A program made the position numbers and the translations under genes. Positions 10,402 to 21,959 of a stretch of DNA of 64,000 nucleotides are shown here, one piece after another. Under the pieces are notes generated by a model. That model was not told where the DNA came from, did no database searches, and saw nothing but the letters and a program-made list of their open reading frames with translations. Source of the DNA: Gigantopelta aegis (taxonomy: Eukaryota > Mollusca > Gastropoda > Neomphalida > Peltospiridae); NCBI RefSeq assembly GCF_016097555.1, contig NC_054704.1, positions 28,252,207 through 28,316,206 on the forward strand, read 5' to 3'. Position 1 is the first letter of the stretch, and each line of letters begins with the position of its first letter.

Positions 10402-12942
10402 GTAAGTCCCTAACACATTGGGGTGTTTCTAGATAATAACATTGGACTGCGTGAAAAAAGGGTGTTTGTCTTAAGTACCTAACGAGTGTTTGGCACTAAA
10501 ATTGGGGGGTTTCTAGATAATAACATTGGACTCCGCGAAAAGGGTATTTGTTGTAAGTAGGTATCGTATGTTTGGCATTAAAATTGGGAACGGGGGGGGG
10601 GGGGGAGTAGATAATAACATTCGACTGCATGAAAAGGGTGTTTGTTGTTAGTGTTAAACGTGATTTTGGCATTAACGTTGAATAGGTTTCTAGAAAACAG
10701 TTATGGACTTCCACGTGAAAAGTTGTTTGCTGTAAGTATATGTATTTAACAAATTCAAGAGTAACCTCATTTATTATCAATGATAACATATTGTTATTGG
10801 CCTTCTTTTACATACGCTAAACATTCGATAATATGAAGAAAAAACCCATGGCCGCCATTGACCAAACATTATTAAAGGGACATACCCTAGTTTTTAAATA
10901 CTAGGACATATTTGTTTTTACTATTAGAGCCGTTTTTTGGTAACTGAAATCATACTTTATTTAGATTTTATTGTTTAGATTATCCATTTCTGTACATTCG
11001 AAGTGTTTTGGGTTATCCTGGTGTTTTTAATATAACAAAAGGCATTTCTCATAATTTTTAAAATGCACGTGCATCTGAGAAGTAACAGTCCAATTTTAGT
11101 CTATTTTTAGAGGGTATTTTACGATTTTAAAGTCACAGACTCATGTTTCACTCAATTGTAACTTTATTCAAATATGTTACAGGTTTGTAGATGAACTAAA
11201 CTAATTTTCACGGTTTGAAACTAGAGTCTGTCCCTTTAAATTCGAACACTTTGGGCCTATGGATATCAAATGGAAAAAATTTATTTCTGCTATTTGAAAA
11301 TTTCTCACATAATTCCTTTCTTGGCAACTACGGCCAGACATTGATACAACTTTTATTTTCAGGGTGGATCGGTGGGGAAAATGACAAGTCTATCACATTA
11401 TTCTGATGTCGATCTGATTGTTTTTATTGATGACTATCCCACCATGGTCGAGTTCCAAAAAAACCTGGACAGCGTTTTACAAAAACTGGAACAACACGTC
11501 CTGCACGACTTGAACTGGGCACAAGAAGTGGAACACACCCGCACCACACATCACGCCGTTCAGTTCAAGACAAAGCTGAAGGGATACACTGACGCTGTCC
11601 TGCGGAAAGTTGATCTCTTGCCAGCGTTAGATCGACTTGATCAAGGTACATCCAAAAATTGTCTGGTAGACTACAACTGCAGACGCGTGTGTAGGAGGAG
11701 GGTTCCGGAGTTCGAAACCCCTCCCTGCTTAAGAAAATTTAGTTTTTTTCTCAATATATTTTCCGGGGGAGCATAACTCTACTCCACCAATGAACTTCGG
11801 TCCCCACAGTCTAGACCCTTACATCCACCCATCGCAGCTACAATTCTTGCACGCGCCTCTGATCTGGGACATTTGCTTGCCTTGGCGTTTAAATTACCAA
11901 ATAGATGAAAACCAAGATATGAAAGCTAATACAATATTGAATTTGGAACTTAAATATTTATTTCAGTGCCCATGGATCACGTCTACAACGAAATGAAGGC
12001 ACTGTCGGCCAAAGAACGAAGATACTACTCTGTATGTTTCACCGAGGAGCAAACAGAATTTGTCAAATCCATGCCACATGAAGTTAGGGATTTGATACGA
12101 TTTGTGAAGTACTGGAAAGAGGTATGATGTTGTATAAAAGTCAGATATTAATTCCACCACTCAGTCTTCATATACACTACGTTCCAGTAAGATCTGACAC
12201 ATGATTGATGAATTTTGGCATCTTCTCTACAATGAAATTGTAAATAGATATTCTATCACGTGGTCATCACTGTTTTTATAAATTTGTTTGAATGGAATGA
12301 ATGCATGTTTAACGACACCCCAGCACGAAAAATACATCGGCTATTGGGTGTCAAACTATGGTAATGCAAACAAATAAAGTGAAAATCAACATCAATATAA
12401 AAATTCAAGATTTAAAAAAAAACTCAGTGTAAAGAACTGTGCAAAAATACAAATATCACAGATAGATATTGACTTTTATTCAAAATTTTAATTGTATCTC
12501 GAAGAAAACCAGGGGATTTGTGCTGTATTGGCCATTCTCAAAGAGAATGTTACCCCTGCACCACGGTGAGGTTACAGCACGCGCAGGGGAAATTTGTTTG
12601 AATAATGAAGGAATGAACGAACGAACGAACGAACGAATGAATGAACGAAGGAAAAATCGGCTACTGGATGTAAGAAAATGTGTGAACGAACGAAAGTTCA
12701 TACATTTTGTGCTCAAAACAATATATGGATCTATACCTAAATTTTGAACCCAACAAATTAAAACATTTAAAACCCAACACCCGTTATAGAAAGTAAAAAC
12801 ATATCAATGCTCATTGAACTTATTTAAACATTTTAAAAAGATACTGGAATGCTACATTCGCTACTCTTATAGAAAAATCACCACGGTTTGAAAAAGTGAT
12901 CGCATGTATAAATAAATAAATAAAATGCAAAGAATAGAAAAT

Positions 12943-13035
<93 letters not shown>

Positions 13036-16000
13036 GAACAAGTACTGTGTTGTTAACACCATTTATCATAGAATGTTTATGCATTAATATATCCATGTAT
13101 ATTAGTACTGTTGTAATATGCTATAATTACCGTATATATCTATATTATTCATATTTTATCGTTTGTCATAACATGACTGTAAGGTAGTGATATCAGGGCC
13201 CCATCCCTGACACTATCATATTTGTTTTTGGGGTAATAAACTTGTTAAACAGAAACAAAAAACCAAGTACTGTGTGTCATTGTTGACATTTTAAAAAGTA
13301 ATCATTACGTTAATGGGTTGCTGGTTTCTAATATATTTAGACTGTAGATTAAATATGTCAGTTTTCAATAATTTAAGTGGCATTTGCATATGGTACTTTT
13401 TCCCCCTCAGACAAATGACCTTCCAGTGAGGTCATATTTCCTGGAGCTGCTCGTTATATACATTTGGAGTGAAAGGCGGCAAAGATTCGAAACGTTCTGC
13501 GTTTGTTCCATGTTTAAACGAGTAGTTTATGCACTGAGAAACATTGCCCAAATGGAGATAACATGGCCGGACATATATACCTCTACAGACTACTCTCCTC
13601 TGCCGTGAGTTTTTTAAAATCATTGTTAGTCCACAAAATGTATCCTTGTTAGTCCACAAAATGTATCCTTGTTAGTCCACAAAATGTATCATTGTTAGTC
13701 CACAAAATGTTACGACACTGTAGCACATTATGTAATAATCTACTATTAGATGTTAAACATAAGTTATTTGTGTTTGAGTACAAGACAAATTAATATTTTT
13801 ACGGCTATAGTATAGTTATTAGCTTTAAGCCTTCCGGCTCATTGTCATACATTTTATATACAAATCAATAACATTTGACAAGTTGTACATATATAGTTTA
13901 AACAATATTTATTCCATTTGCTTGTGGGATTGGTCGACAGGCTACAAGCCTATATTAGAACCTTTCCCTACATGTTTTACAAGCAAACTGACAAGATGAC
14001 AGACAAAGTACAATTAATAATTAACAATAATAATAATAAAACATAATAGTAGATGAATAACATAAAAGCGAGCTACAGAAAGGAAAGGTACATACATAGA
14101 AATAATGCAGGTAGAGAAATGTAACAGTGCTAATAAGTTTCAAAACGTTTAGTGCTTACAATAAAGTCATGAACGGATTTAAAAATGTCTAAATTTTCCT
14201 GATTAGTTAAGTGTAGATCGCCAAATAATAAAATGTTATAGTTAACATGTAGATATTTCTGTAGATGGGTATTTCAATGCACCCTGAACAGAGGGCAATG
14301 ACACAAGAAATGTTCGACATCTTCCACATGATGCCCACAAACACATTTTGGATTATCCAAGATATGACGCTTAAATTTATCAGTGGTACATATATGAAGG
14401 ATGGACAATTAAATATGTTGAGAGCGTAAGCACAATGCATTTTAAAGATATAAATTTACCAATATTACCAATATTCTGTTCTGAGCAGACAACATGTTTA
14501 AACACAGATGGTTTGCGCCAGAAGTATTTATTAATATATGCCCTTCAAAAAAAGTAGGGGAACCTGAAATATTAATGTTAATATCAACTATTAGACCGAA
14601 CATACGTTTTCACCACAGACATCCTAGTAAACAACGTTCAGGTCTGTTTATCAACACTCCGAAACACATTCCATAGTTTGCACATGCATTACGCAGTTGC
14701 GCCGTACACGTGCGTGGGATGTCATTCTCGAGTTTGACAATTTCCATGAAGGTCCATTAATCACTGTGGAATATTATTTCTGTCAATCTGTTTCATTCGG
14801 TTGATCATACTGTTGTTATTGTTTTGTTTTTAGTCATTTTTATTGTTTGAATTTGCTATTTAACCCAATCGTCCTTCAAGATCTTTGGTGGTCATAAAAC
14901 CTACTGTAATACTGAACTACCGGTTGTAATGTTTGCCCAATTAATTTACTATTATCATATATCCATTCCCCACAGCTAATATACCTTACAATTTTGGCAA
15001 TTGTAAATTCTTATTATAGTTCCCCTACTTTTTTAAGAGTATATATTGCATGTACAATGGACATTTCAAAATAAAGTGACATTCATCATCTATATCATTC
15101 TGATTACACATCTGACATTTCCGTTGCGACATTTCAAAACCATAATATCCAGGCCTGATGCAGGGGGGGGGGGGGGGGGGGTCGTAATCGACGGCCCCAA
15201 GGACCGGACTTGCTAGGGGGGTCCGGAGGCATGCCTTCCGAAACATTTTTCAATCTAGAATGCAGGAGATGCATTTTCCTGCATTCTGGGAAGTAAATTT
15301 GAAATGTTTCTTTGTCTCAAAATATGTTAAATATATTTTTACACATCCACGGACGGACCTTGGCAGACTATGGGGGTGCGTACGCACCCCTCGCCCCCCC
15401 CCCCCCCCCCCCCCCCCTGCGTACGGGCCTGATATCTACCTTGTTCAACAAACAGCTGGTGAGAAGAAACACGTAACTTTGTGATAAAGAGTAGTGTAAC
15501 ATTCTGGCAATGATATTCTAAGATAGTACTGCAAGTAAAACATATCTATTAAACACTTATATACATTACATTTAGGAGAGTTTTCTAGCATAATGTCTCT
15601 GGTTTTGAATAAAGTTATCAGTTTGTACATTTAAAAAAAAATAGTTCAGTACTATTGACATGCTGATTACCCTGACCAAACGAATACAAAATATAGAAAA
15701 CATTAATGAAAAAATGAAGACAGAAAGATAATTTACCAACTATAGGTAGTACTAAATCAAATAACTTCCGGCTGGGTCAAAGTTCGAAGTGCACCGAACT
15801 TTTGATAGAGAAGTTAACACCACAAGTCCTGTGATTGGTGATAAATGTATGTTGGGTGTAAAAAGAATAGTTTCATCTCGGCAACAAATGTATGCAATTT
15901 TACATCATCTAGTACCACTGTTTCAATTAGCATTGAGTTTGAAACATGTGAAGGGTACCTGTAAAAAGAATTACTCACATTTTGTACGGAACTAGGGTAG

Positions 16001-16379
16001 TCACAGACGCTACCCTTTATCTCTGAAATGAGCAGCTTCACCCCCATTTTTTTCCGATTCACTTTAAGAATTATATCTGTGGTGTTTATGTCGATTGATA
16101 CGCTTTAGGTAGGAGATTTAGCCACATATGTTACTATTGTCGTCAATGGGATTTGATTTGGTAGTATACACCCTGTTTACATTATTTTAAAATATTTTCC
16201 TTTTTAGACCTAAACCAGTTCTGCTGGATCCGATGAACCCCTACAACAACGTAGCGCCATCTGGTGATGATTTGGAAGAAATTGTTGACAAATCGATAGA
16301 TCTTCTGATCAGACTCGAGGATCTGATGTCAAAGGATACATTTGAATTTCACAAAGATGCCTGCTGTGTCTTGAGTTAA
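10168..16379 (+). CDS. OAS: 2'-5'-oligoadenylate synthetase-like protein, gene A (345 aa, five exons, ends in CaaX)
   Basis: CDS = join(10168..10401, 11363..11645, 11967..12121, 13411..13604, 16208..16379), all with GT-AG introns, phases 0, 1, 0, 2. OAS enzymes polymerise ATP into 2'-5'-linked oligoadenylate on binding double-stranded RNA. The core is complete: GGSVGK (79-84), SDVD with metal ligands D93 and D95, third ligand D162 in [11 protein letters not shown]1 C-terminal motif SVCFTEEQTEFVKS (exon 3), SYFLELLVIYIW (exon 4) and KPVLLDPMNP (exon 5). Length resembles single-domain OAS1. Unlike B and C it has no zinc fingers. It ends CCVLS, a perfect CaaX box, which predicts farnesylation. 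The start is uncertain: the frame is open upstream to a possible acceptor at 10148-10149, so an upstream coding exon could exist. The product's downstream effector in molluscs is unknown to me. Confidence 0.9.
10425..10745 (+). repeat. Tandem copies of the exon 1 end plus splice donor
   Basis: After the true donor (GTAAGT, 10402), the sequence TTTCTAGA..AACA...GGACT...GAAAAGGGTGTTTGT is repeated four more times. The position equivalent to the donor falls at 10471 (TTAAGT), 10553 (GTAAGT), 10647 (GTTAGT) and 10732 (GTAAGT). Spacing is 69-94 bp. Reading past the first donor meets an immediate stop, so later donors would give truncated products. Decayed copies of the same unit follow exon 1 of gene C. 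Confidence 0.85.
10876..11235. mobile_element. piggyBac-like MITE (TTAA target), family M2, 360 bp
   Basis: It is flanked by TTAA at 10872-10875 and 11236-11239. The ends are AGGGACATACCCTAGTTT and the imperfect inverse CTAGAGTCTGTCCCT. A second copy lies at 57353-57717. There is no coding capacity. It sits in intron 1 of gene A, about 125 bp before exon 2. Confidence 0.85.
11363..11645 (+). CDS. OAS: OAS gene A exon 2: catalytic core
   Basis: It follows the acceptor TTTTATTTTCAG. It encodes GGSVGK, the D93-x-D95 pair and D162. It ends CAAG|GTACAT in phase 1. In genes B and C the exon continues for 15 and 19 more residues after the equivalent Gln, so A lacks a linker present in its paralogues. 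Confidence 0.92.
11967..12121 (+). CDS. OAS: OAS gene A exon 3: start of OAS1 C-terminal domain
   Basis: It follows TTTATTTCAG and restores frame from phase 1. It encodes VYNEMKALS...SVCFTEEQTEFVKS...LIRFVKYWKE, matching the OAS1_C family block, and ends before GTATGA. Confidence 0.92.
12295..12605 (-). mobile_element. SINE, family S3
   Basis: The inverted head is at the right (reverse complement CCCCTGCGCGTGCTGTAACC) and the tail at the left (TGTTTAACGACACCCCAGC). A second copy lies at 49310-49574. It sits in intron 3 of gene A. Confidence 0.8.
12605..13040. repeat. (GAAC)n and (CT)n simple repeats in gene A intron 3
   Basis: AACG/AATG tetranucleotides lie at about 12612-12650, and a pure (CT)n of about 42 units at 12948-13031. 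The Arg/Glu-rich open frames on the reverse strand are artefacts. Confidence 0.9.
13411..13604 (+). CDS. OAS: OAS gene A exon 4: C-terminal lobe
   Basis: The acceptor is TTTTTCCCCCTCAG. It encodes LPVRSYFLELLVIYIW...VVYAL...MEITWPD and ends CTGCC|GTGAGT in phase 2. By hand count this exon is only about 54% identical to gene B, against about 80% for exon 2. Confidence 0.9.
13622..13711. repeat. 23-bp tandem repeat, four copies, just after exon 4
   Basis: The unit TTGTTAGTCCACAAAATGTATC occurs four times at exact 23-bp spacing (starts at 13623, 13646, 13669, 13692), beginning about 18 bp after the exon 4 donor. Confidence 0.9.
13715..14540 (-). mobile_element. Decayed non-LTR retrotransposon (LINE) remnant
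   Basis: The reverse complement of about 14285-14375 reads DNPKCVCGHHVEDVEHFLCH with CPLF after it. This is the zinc-knuckle motif at the C-terminus of many LINE reverse transcriptase proteins. The rest of the reading frame is broken. Boundaries are approximate. Confidence 0.6.
14543..15037. mobile_element. TIR DNA element, about 495 bp, non-autonomous
   Basis: The left end CTTCAAAAAAAGTAGGGGAA and right end TTCCCCTACTTTTTTAAG are inverted repeats. Flanks on both sides carry ATATAT. It looks Tc1/mariner-like from its ends and TA-rich flanks, but that is tentative. It separates two different LINE remnants in gene A intron 4. Confidence 0.65.
15040..15245 (-). mobile_element. LINE 3' remnant with poly-G
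   Basis: On the minus strand 15045-15135 encodes FEMSQRKCQMCNQNDIDDEC then HFILKCP, the CxxC..D.CHFIL.CP reverse-transcriptase tail motif also seen near 39900, 43150 and 55280. A poly-G run lies at 15163-15181. Confidence 0.6.
15246..16207. other. Remainder of gene A intron 4
   Basis: It contains a C run at 15396-15417 within a CGTACGCACC-rich fragment and otherwise unique-looking AT-rich sequence. No exon is recognised. The intron ends with the acceptor TTTTCCTTTTTAG. Confidence 0.6.
16208..16379 (+). CDS. OAS: OAS gene A exon 5: C-terminus with CaaX box
   Basis: Phase 2 entry encodes PKPVLLDPMNPYNNVAPSGD, equal to the RPVILDPxxP block that closes the OAS1 domain. A short helical tail and HKDACCVLS then the stop follow. 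The CVLS end is the same tetrapeptide as the classical H-Ras farnesylation box, with an extra Cys just before it. Confidence 0.9.
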
Positions 16380-16758
16380 CCGAGACTGGTTGTCGTTTGT
16401 TGTCACGATTAACAGGCCTTTTGAAGATTAGTTAAAAAAAACAAACAAAAAAAACAAACAAACCCACAGAACTTTCAACTGGAGGACACGATTATATTAC
16501 TGTGAAGCGTCAACACAAGCAGAACACATAGATTTAGAAATAAAGGCAATGATGCCAATTTCGGAGAGGATTACGTTGATTAATTTACTTAGTAAATGGC
16601 AGGTACCAAATCAAACATAATTTCCTTTGCTTGACAAGCAAAATTATTTGATGTCAAGATACGATAAAATGGTATCATGCAGAGCAGAAACAATAAATAG
16701 GGTATATGATAATGATAGATGGCATAGTACTGTAAGTCGTGTAATTATATGGCTATTT

Positions 16759-16829
<71 letters not shown>

Positions 16830-17386
16830 TATGAGTGTATGTCGCCCATAGTCGACTCCTTCCAAGAAGCAGCAAACTATATATCCCCATCTAGATAGGG
16901 CAGTAATTACCACAGTCTATTGTTGAGTTGATTGTCAAAGGATACATTTGAATTTCACAAAGATGCCTGCTGTGTTTTGAATTAACCGAGACTAGTCGTT
17001 TTTTGCCACGATTAACAGGCCTTTTGAAGATTAGTTAAAAAAAGTTGTTTTTTTTTAAACCCCAGAACTTCCAACTGGAGGACAAGATTATATTACTGTG
17101 AAGCGTCAATACAAAGAGAATACATAGATTTAAAAATAAAGGCAATGATGCCAATTTCGGAGAGGATTATGTTGATTAATTTATTTTACAGGTAATTACA
17201 GGTACCAAATCAAACATCAGTTTCTTTGCTTGACAAGAAAAAATTATTTGAAGTGCAGAAAAAACAGTACTGCAAACAGTAGGTAGGGTATATGAAAATG
17301 ATATATGGCATAGTACTGTAAGTCGTGTAATTACATGGCTATTTTGATACGCACTTTCCCATCTAAATAGGGAAGTAATTACCACA
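16338..17386 (+). repeat. Tandem duplication of gene A last-exon 3' end and 3' UTR
   Basis: Copy 1 is about 16338-16915 and copy 2 about 16936-17386. Shared blocks include GTCAAAGGATACATTTGAAT, the CaaX codons, AATAAAGGCAATGATGCC and GTAATTACCACAG. Copy 1 alone carries a (GA)n tract at 16763-16826. Copy 2 would encode a CVLN end instead of CVLS but has no visible acceptor, so it is probably a non-coding relic. Confidence 0.88.
16539..16544 (+). promoter_or_regulatory. Probable polyadenylation signal AATAAA of gene A
   Basis: AATAAA lies 160 nt after the gene A stop. The signal is repeated in the downstream copy of this 3' end at about 17135. No cleavage site can be fixed from sequence alone. 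Confidence 0.45.
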
Positions 17387-17394
17387 GCGCGGTC

Positions 17395-18065
17395 GTTTGG
17401 GATCGATCTCCTTCGGTGAGCTCATTGGGCTATTACTCGTTCCAGCCAGTGCACCACGACTGTTATTTCAAAGGTCGTGCTATGTGCTATAAAGACCTTT
17501 GTTACTAATGGGACAATGTAGCGGGTATGCTCTAAGACTGTATGTCAGAATTACTCAATGTTTGACATCCAATAGCCGATTATTAATAAATTAATGTGCT
17601 CTAGTAGTGTCATTAAACAAAACAAAGTACCCTCTACATTTTTCCATTAGTAGCAAGAGATATTTTATATGCGCCATCCCACACACTGTATGACACATAC
17701 CACGGCCTTTGTTATACCAGTCGTGGTGCACTAGCTGGAACGAGAAATACTAGTAGCCCAATGGGCTCGACCCTAGACCGACCGCGCAGGCGCTTTACCA
17801 CTGGGCTACATACAAGAATTTAAAATATATATCTCAAATTTGAATGTGCTAATGGTTTTTATCGTTCAAATGAAATACAACTTCAGTGGCTGTAAGGGCT
17901 GCACATAGCTCACTAATAAAGCGCTCGCCTGATGCACGATTACTCTAGGATCGTTTCCCGTCGGTGGGCTCATTGGGCTACTTATCATTCCAGAGCTGCC
18001 TTTGCTCCACAACAGTTACTGGTGTAAGAAATGCAGTGGTATGTACTCTCCTGTCTTTGAGATAG
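17395..18065. mobile_element. Cluster of three SINE S1 copies (plus, minus, plus)
   Basis: A plus copy runs about 17395-17628 (CAGCCAGTGCACCACGACTG through GTCATTAAACAAAACAAAG). A minus copy runs about 17629-17815, ending in the inverted head CGCTTTACCACTGGGCTACA. A plus copy starts near 17900 with CACATAGCTCACTAATAAAG and is truncated near 18065. A fragment of S2b tail lies at 18095-18135 and a poly-G run at 18178-18196. Confidence 0.75.
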
Positions 18066-18362
18066 TGATTATAGATTGGATTAGATAACATATTAACGTG
18101 CCTATATCCAATTAAGGTTCAAGCACATCTCTAACTTTGCCAGTGAATGGGTCCGGGACAGAAGGTGGGGGTGGAGCGGGGGGGGGGGGGGGGGGTGGAT
18201 TGGAAATGGGCAGAATTTTGGAATAACAATTAGTGAAAAAGATAATATAATTTTTTTATATAAAAAGTTAACTAGCCAAAAATAAAAAGGAATTGACTGC
18301 CCGGCCGAATATTATTTATATAATTATATAATTTGGAGCATTTTAGAAGGGCAGTCCAAAAA

Positions 18363-18892
18363 CAATCAGATTAAAATTAGCTCTACTGGTCTACCGGTAG
18401 AGCTAACAGCATTGCGTGTCCAGGTGACAATTTAAATATCGACCAATTACACTTCACCTTTTATAGCGTTATTCGGGAGCATACAACTTCTAAAAATATC
18501 AGGCGAGACTATTTATGCAATAGGCAAACTTGTTGGCCTATTTCAACATTAAAAACAGGGGGTGCAGTAATAAATTCTGGATTGTATACTAGTATAAACA
18601 GATTTTATGGCTATACCATCACGGGTTTTTTTTTTTTTTTCTTGAAACGAATTTTATATAAAATTTTATATTGAAATTAGTTTCCGCAGACTTCGTAATA
18701 CACCCGAATCATTTCGTATACCCTCGGCATAATCCCGAATGTTTTCAAATTCTTTTCCAATCACTGGCATGATTTTGCAAGTAAGATTTTGATTGGTCGA
18801 ATGAAAGGTCAACTGGACATGAGCTCCAACGGGGTGCTGTTAGATCCACAGGTAATGGTAATTAACCAGTGGAGCTAATTTTAATTAGATTG
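18363..18892 (+). mobile_element. TIR element family T1, copy 1 (530 bp, 9-bp target duplication)
   Basis: The ends CAATCAGATTAAAATTAGCT and its inverse (AGCTAATTTTAATTAGATTG) are TIRs. It is flanked by perfect 9-bp direct repeats GTCCAAAAA at 18354-18362 and 18893-18901. A 9-bp duplication points to Mutator-like (MULE) transposition. A second copy lies inverted at 23184-23735. It is non-coding. Confidence 0.85.
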
Positions 18893-18901
18893 GTCCAAAA
18901 A

Positions 18902-19131
18902 TATAATAATTGAGAATAAGAAGAGAGGATCGGACTATTTAATAATATAGAAAAATCAAGTAATTTTGAACGAAGGTCTAAACGTTTTAAAGTCTGATAT
19001 AAGACCGTTAAGGTGTACAGTTAGTAGGGACGAGGTGGGTTGCATCCCGTCAAGAAAACCCCTCGAGTGACAGTCATTAGATGCGGAAGGTGTAGTGCTG
19101 TGTGGAAATACAGTTTTTGAGAAGCCGAAGT

Positions 19132-19165
<34 letters not shown>

Positions 19166-19227
19166 GTCCAACTATAAATAAAGGTAAAAATGTGGCTTGA
19201 TTCCCCGACACACCAACTATCCAGGTT

Positions 19228-19293
<66 letters not shown>

Positions 19294-19741
19294 GGTGTCT
19301 TCGCTCCTATGGGCCTGCATATATGACTATAAATACGAATGTGTTCAATACGTCGTTAAATAAAAACAGTTCTTTCTTCCTTTCTCTTTCCAATACCTCG
19401 AGTTGGATTATCGACCGACAGTTCCAGACCCAATAGGTATGTGCCACGTTCAGTCGAGTACAATTATAGAATCATCAGCAATGGAAATACCCGACCAGCC
19501 ATTTGTCGCTAATGCTTGCTAGACTAATTTGTATTCTACACTGTCGTCGAATCGGAATTGGTCAAAATAGTTGTTTTATTTTTTAAAAATTAAATAAAAT
19601 AAAATAGGAAAATAAAAAAAGGAAACAAAATTGAAAAAAATCCGGTTGGCTGACCATATACAAGACCAGGCCTATTTTAATTTGTGTTGCTCGTAATGTG
19701 TAGAAAATCCATAGATGTTTCGTTAGTACGTATATACAATT
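18902..19741. repeat. Simple repeats upstream of gene B leader: poly-T and (CA)n
   Basis: A T run lies at 19135-19164 and (CA)n of about 31 units at 19230-19291. The rest of the stretch shows no gene. Confidence 0.7.
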
Positions 19742-19812
19742 GTTGTCGTCGTCGTCGTCGTTGTTGTTGTTGCTGCTGTTTTGGCGAAGAACAACATTGA
19801 AATGAAATCGAG
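19742..19812 (+). other. Candidate non-coding leader exon of OAS gene B
   Basis: The segment ends GAAATGAAATCGAG|GTACGT, a good donor 2.6 kb before the gene B start codon. It aligns with segments at 38961-39023, 40568-40603 and 46985-47037: each has a TTGTTGT/GTCGTCG tract, then GAAGAACAA-like sequence, then GGAAT/GAAAT...AG|GTANGT. That the same module precedes genes B and C suggests a shared 5' UTR exon. No TATA box is evident here. RNA evidence would be needed to confirm it. Confidence 0.42.
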
Positions 19813-20224
19813 GTACGTTCTACTTCCCGTTATAAAATACAGACAAATATAGATAAAAATGTGTTTATGTTAAATTTATCTCGGTAATTTTACAGAATAC
19901 CGACTTCGTGTGGATTGTCAATGTTTGAAATAACCAATAGATGTTGACTTACTTATTTTATTTTATTTTATTTTATTATTATTAGTTTTATTTTATCATT
20001 ATTATTTTTATTTTTATTTATATTTATTTTTATTTTCTTTGGGGGGGGGGGGGGAGGCGAGGAGGAGTCATGGGAACTGGCCCCTATATTTGCACAGTAT
20101 ATTGTATCGTATATTGAAACATTTACGTTTTCTCGTTTTAATTCGGTTATATGAAGAAGGACATATGGTTGAGGACCATAGAGGTAATTATATAGGAAAC
20201 CTGCTGCCCCCACACAGTGGGCTA

Positions 20225-20412
20225 CACTTTTAGATTAGCACCAATCTTAAATATATGCATTTCCCCACAGATAGGATAGTACATTCCGCGGCCTTTGTTA
20301 TATCAGTTGTGGAGCACTGGCTGAAACGAGAACGCGTAATGGGTCCATCGAATGGGATCGACTCGAGATCGATCACGCATCTGGCGAGCGTTTTACCAAT
20401 AGGCTACATCCC
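20225..20412 (-). mobile_element. SINE S1 fragment (minus)
   Basis: Body and inverted head are present (CCACAGATAGGATAGTACATTC, GTGGAGCACTGGCTG, GCGAGCGTTTTACCAATAGGC). The tail half is missing. A poly-G run precedes it at 20041-20055. Confidence 0.7.
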
Positions 20413-20517
20413 CCATCCCCCATCTACACCAATTTGTTTTTCAAAAGATGCATGCATTACTGTTGTAGCGTATATTTATCTCTGTTTAATGAACTCATAC
20501 TTGCGACAGTGAATTCA

Positions 20518-20520
<3 letters not shown>

Positions 20521-20613
<93 letters not shown>
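20521..20613. repeat. (CT)n microsatellite
   Basis: About 46 CT units, interrupted near the start only by a CG. Confidence 0.95.
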
Positions 20614-20616
<3 letters not shown>

Positions 20617-20814
20617 GTCAAAGTTGTGATAAGCCTACCAAGTTTAGCGTCACAACACGAGAGCCGACTTTGCGATTATTTTGGCTTAATAAACACATAG
20701 ACTAAATCAATGAATGTATCAACCACTAGACTGACCAACTGAACCAATGGACGTTTAACGACGCTTCAGCTATTGTATGTCAAATTAAGATACACACAAA
20801 ATAGCTATGAAACA

Positions 20815-21447
20815 GTGACATTCGTGAAAGAAACTGTGACGCATATGAATATACATAATCACATTCGTGAAAGACACTGTGACGCATATGAATATAACAT
20901 GATCACATTCATGAAAGACATTGTGAGATATATGAATGTAACATAATCACACCCATCAAAGATACTGTGACGTATATGAATATAGCATAATCACATTCGC
21001 GAAAGACACTGTGACGCATATGAATATAACATAATCACACCCGTCAAAGACACTGTGACGCATATGAATATAGCATAATCACATTCGTGAAAGAATCTGT
21101 GAGATATATGAATATAACATAATCACACTCGTGAAAGACATTGTGACGCAAATGAATATAACATAATCACACTCGTGAAAGACACTGTGACGCAAATGAA
21201 TATAACATAATCACAATCGCGAAAGACACTATGACGCATATGGATATAACATAATCACATTCGTGAAAGACATTGTGACGCAAATGAATATAACATAATC
21301 ACACTCGTGAAAGACATTGTGACGCAAATGAATATAACATAATCACAATCGTGAAAGACACTGTGACGCAAATGAATATAACATAATCACAATCGCGAAA
21401 GACACTATGACGCATATGGATATAACATAATCACATTCGTGCATATG
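20815..21447. repeat. 44-bp minisatellite, about 14 copies
   Basis: The unit begins CACATTCGTGAAAGACACTG and continues TGACGCATATGAATATAACATAAT. Variants alternate CGCATATG, CGCAAATG and GATATATG. It lies about 1 kb upstream of gene B exon 1, inside the putative first intron. Confidence 0.9.
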
Positions 21448-21959
21448 AATATCACATACCAAAAATAAAATCTTCAAAAAGATGAAAGCAAACGTTATCG
21501 TTAGAAACAGTGTATAAATGGAGCTGTCGTAAACATAAAACAACAATATAGTATCGAATTATCAACACAATTCGTCACATAACATTTTAAATCTATAGGC
21601 CTATAGTTGCGAAAACATTATCACAGATGCTTATAGAATTAATTAAATATTTATGACACTGATGAATATGTGCAGTATTCGTCATCCTTATAAGAAAAAC
21701 CACAAAGGAAAAAAATTATAAAATAAAATAATCCCCGAACCCGATTTTTGTTTTAAATATAAAAAATCCAACACCATGATAATGTTGCCACCCTTTACCA
21801 CGGCGAAGAACGGCACTCACAGAGGCCTACAGACAGAATATGATTCATTACAGTTCAAAATACATATTCATGACTTCATGACGAAAAGGTATCTAGTGAA
21901 TCTAACGTTAGTATAGTAAATTTTTAAGTACTTAGAAATGTGTTCTTTATCATAGAACA

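Noticed and set aside
12820..13096. Arg-Glu repeat proteins at (CT)n tracts (also 28853, 48308, 48354)
   Set aside because: Pure dinucleotide repeats.
20815..21447. CRISPR-like array
   Set aside because: Units are contiguous 44-bp repeats without unique spacers, in a eukaryotic genome.
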